A stretch of DNA of 56,046 nt, taken from positions 1 through 56,046 of the forward strand of contig NZ_JAFMPQ010000035.1 of the NCBI RefSeq assembly GCF_020667845.1, given 5' to 3'. The first letter of the stretch is position 1; each line of letters begins with the position of its first letter. Positions 54,182-56,046 of the stretch are shown piece after piece. Source of the DNA: Cognatishimia sp. F0-27 (GTDB lineage Bacteria > Pseudomonadota > Alphaproteobacteria > Rhodobacterales > Rhodobacteraceae). Made by a program: the position numbers and the translations under genes. The notes below the pieces were generated by a model. That model ran no database searches, was not told where the DNA came from, and was given only the letters and a program-made list of their open reading frames with translations.

Positions 54182-55270
54182 ATGCCCGCTGACCCGTCCC
54201 CAAATGGTGCCAAAGGACCGATCCTTCAGCATTCGGCCGGCTTCCCGGCCTGGCTTGAACAACAGAACTGCAGCCTGGTTCTGTCAACTTATCAGGCTGG
54301 CCGCATCATCGTGATCGGGCGAAAAGACAATGGGGCATTACATGCACAAGAGCGACTGATCGACGGATGCAAAGGGCTGTGCAGCCCTGACGGTCATACG
54401 CTCTGGGCAAGCGGTTCCCACACGGTCTGGAGATTTCAAAACACGCTTGCGCCCGATCAATTGGCCAAAACCGGGGCGGATCGTGTTTTCACGCCTCTGG
54501 AAGGCCGGGTAACGGGCAATATCGATATCCACGAAATGGCGCTCGGCGATCCGGGGCAGTTTGGCGGTGCCAGCGGCAACGCGCCCCTGTTCGTCTCCAG
54601 CGCCTTCAATTGCCTCGGGACGATCAGTCAGACGGCAAGCTTTCAGGCCCTGTGGCGACCGCCCTTCATCACGTCCCGGGAAGGCGGTGACCGCTGTCAC
54701 CTGAACGGGCTCGCAATGGACGGAAAACGCGCAGCCTATGTGAGTATGACAAGCACGGCCGATACCGTTGATGGATGGCGGGAACGGCGACGCGATGGCG
54801 GTGTCATCATGGACATGGAAACCACGCGACCCGTTTGCGACGGGCTGTCCATGCCGCATTCGCCGCGTCTCTACGATGGGTCTTTGTGGTTTTTGAATTC
54901 CGGTCAGGGGCAGATGTGCAAGATCGACCCAGTCACGGAAACGAAGACGGCCGTGGCCCGATGCCCCGGGTTCGCGCGCGGCTTGGCCTTCATTGGCCGC
55001 TACGCCGCAATCGGCCTGTCCAAGCCACGGCGCAACGCGGTGTTCGAAGGTCTTCCTCTCGATGAGGTCTTGGCAGAAACCGACACAAAGCCAGTCTGTG
55101 GCGTGCAGATCGTCGATATCGACACCGGCAACGTCGTGCACTGGCTTCGCTTTGTGCATACGATTGAGGAGCTATTTGATGTGTTGATCCTGCCGGGGGT
55201 CCGGCAGCCTGAGATCATCGGGTTTCAGGGAGATGCGATTGGATCTCTGGTTGTGGTCTCGGAGGTTTGA
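54182..55270 (+). CDS. TIGR03032/DUF4915 family protein, copy 2
   Basis: A 362-residue paralogue of the protein at 47618, with the same blocks in the same order: LVLSTYQAGRIIVIG, IDIHEMALG, LFVSSAFNCLGT, DRCHLNGLAMDGKRAAYVSMTS, DGWRERRRDGGVIMDM, LSMPHSPRLYDGSLWFLNSGQG, CPGFARGLAFIGRYAAIGLSKPRRN, and VVHWLRFVHTIEELFD. Function unknown. It is divergent from the RTX gene across 250 bases, so common regulation is possible. AAAGAG stands ahead of the ATG. The last gene before the mobile-element debris at the right edge. Confidence 0.85.
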   Translation: MPADPSPNGAKGPILQHSAGFPAWLEQQNCSLVLSTYQAGRIIVIGRKDNGALHAQERLIDGCKGLCSPDGHTLWASGSHTVWRFQNTLAPDQLAKTGADRVFTPLEGRVTGNIDIHEMALGDPGQFGGASGNAPLFVSSAFNCLGTISQTASFQALWRPPFITSREGGDRCHLNGLAMDGKRAAYVSMTSTADTVDGWRERRRDGGVIMDMETTRPVCDGLSMPHSPRLYDGSLWFLNSGQGQMCKIDPVTETKTAVARCPGFARGLAFIGRYAAIGLSKPRRNAVFEGLPLDEVLAETDTKPVCGVQIVDIDTGNVVHWLRFVHTIEELFDVLILPGVRQPEIIGFQGDAIGSLVVVSEV

Positions 55271-55479
55271 GCCATCAGACTGTGGTCCGGTCGGTTCGGA
55301 TTGCGCGGCTGATGCTGGGCCGCCCGCGGGTCTTTCCGATTTTGGGATTAGCGGGCAGGCCGATATTCTGGAATGCGCCACGGGGATCTGCATCCCGCCT
55401 GTAATGTGGTCGCCTCCAAGTCCGGACGTGTCGGAGATCCAAGGCGCCGAAGTGCCGTTGGATCAGCGCCGATCCAAAA

Positions 55480-55640
55480 TGGAGGTCGCGACGCGCTTTT
55501 GGGGCATTGCTTCCGACTTCAACCACTGCCGCCCGAACACAAGCCTCGTTGGCCTGACGCCAGCGGAATACGTTAATTCGTCAAAGGAGGACCTAAACCC
55601 GAACGGAGCAAACCTAAATTGTCGGACTCTGGGGAAGCAG
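55480..55640 (+). pseudogene. IS3-family transposase C-terminal remnant
   Basis: The frame contains FNHCRPNTSLVGLTPAEYVNSSKEDLNPNGANLN, the signature end of IS3-type OrfB transposases (YNxxRPHSSLGxLTPAEYA, then ARSKEDQNPNRANL). His and Gly of the RPHSSLGG core are replaced (N and V). No upstream catalytic domain is joined to it. It is a dead fragment abutting a recombinase fragment. Confidence 0.65.
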
Positions 55641-55650
55641 GTCACTGAGA

Positions 55651-56028
<378 letters not shown>

Positions 56029-56046
56029 ACAGATGGTTTTGTTTTT

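Overview
The window looks like chromosomal DNA of a marine-type alphaproteobacterium of the Rhodobacteraceae (Roseobacter group). This rests on family content rather than a marker gene. The families include a polyol ABC operon in the smo/mtlK order known from Rhodobacter sphaeroides, a monomeric NADP isocitrate dehydrogenase, TRAP transporters of both DctPQM and TAXI type, a fused allantoinase/OHCU decarboxylase, and large VCBS/RTX proteins. Most of the window is GC-rich; the flagellar fliK segment is strikingly AT-rich.

Layout. 1-1640: graveyard of IS110 and IS3 transposase fragments. 1826-6462: flagellar genes (FlgN-like, rod-binding FlgJ-like, a giant FliK, FlgD), closed by a strong hairpin. 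6641-11337: monomeric isocitrate dehydrogenase and a BCCT transporter. 11798-19399: sorbitol/mannitol uptake and oxidation operon (smoEFGK, sorbitol dehydrogenase, mannitol 2-dehydrogenase) with its LacI-type regulator and candidate operators. 19827-24915: uric acid/allantoin degradation (AllE, purine permease, AllA, fused PuuE-UraD, UraH). 25138-26700: a Sel1-repeat protein and a LysR regulator. 26841-29215: a decayed copper-efflux locus (cueR-like and copA pseudogenes).

29584-47242: a catabolic region. Leftward from about 35364 run a fumarylacetoacetate-hydrolase-family enzyme, a RutE-like malonic semialdehyde reductase, a DctPQM TRAP transporter and a hydroxyquinol-type intradiol dioxygenase. 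Rightward run a YciI-like protein, a GntR regulator, malonyl-CoA decarboxylase, malonyl-CoA synthetase (a matRAB arrangement) and an FAD aromatic hydroxylase. Beyond these lie a sulfatase/phosphonate-monoesterase, a glutathione S-transferase and a TAXI-TRAP transporter. The two divergent promoters of this region (35422-35435 and 43706-43716) share the core AAATATCGATA, which suggests one regulator controls both halves. No maleylacetate reductase is seen.

47618-55270: two paralogous TIGR03032/DUF4915 proteins flank a 1716-residue secreted VCBS/FG-GAP/RTX protein. The window ends with an IS3 remnant, the C-terminal stump of a large serine recombinase, and an initiator tRNA-fMet gene on the minus strand. 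That arrangement is typical of a genomic-island edge. No rRNA gene or CRISPR array was seen.
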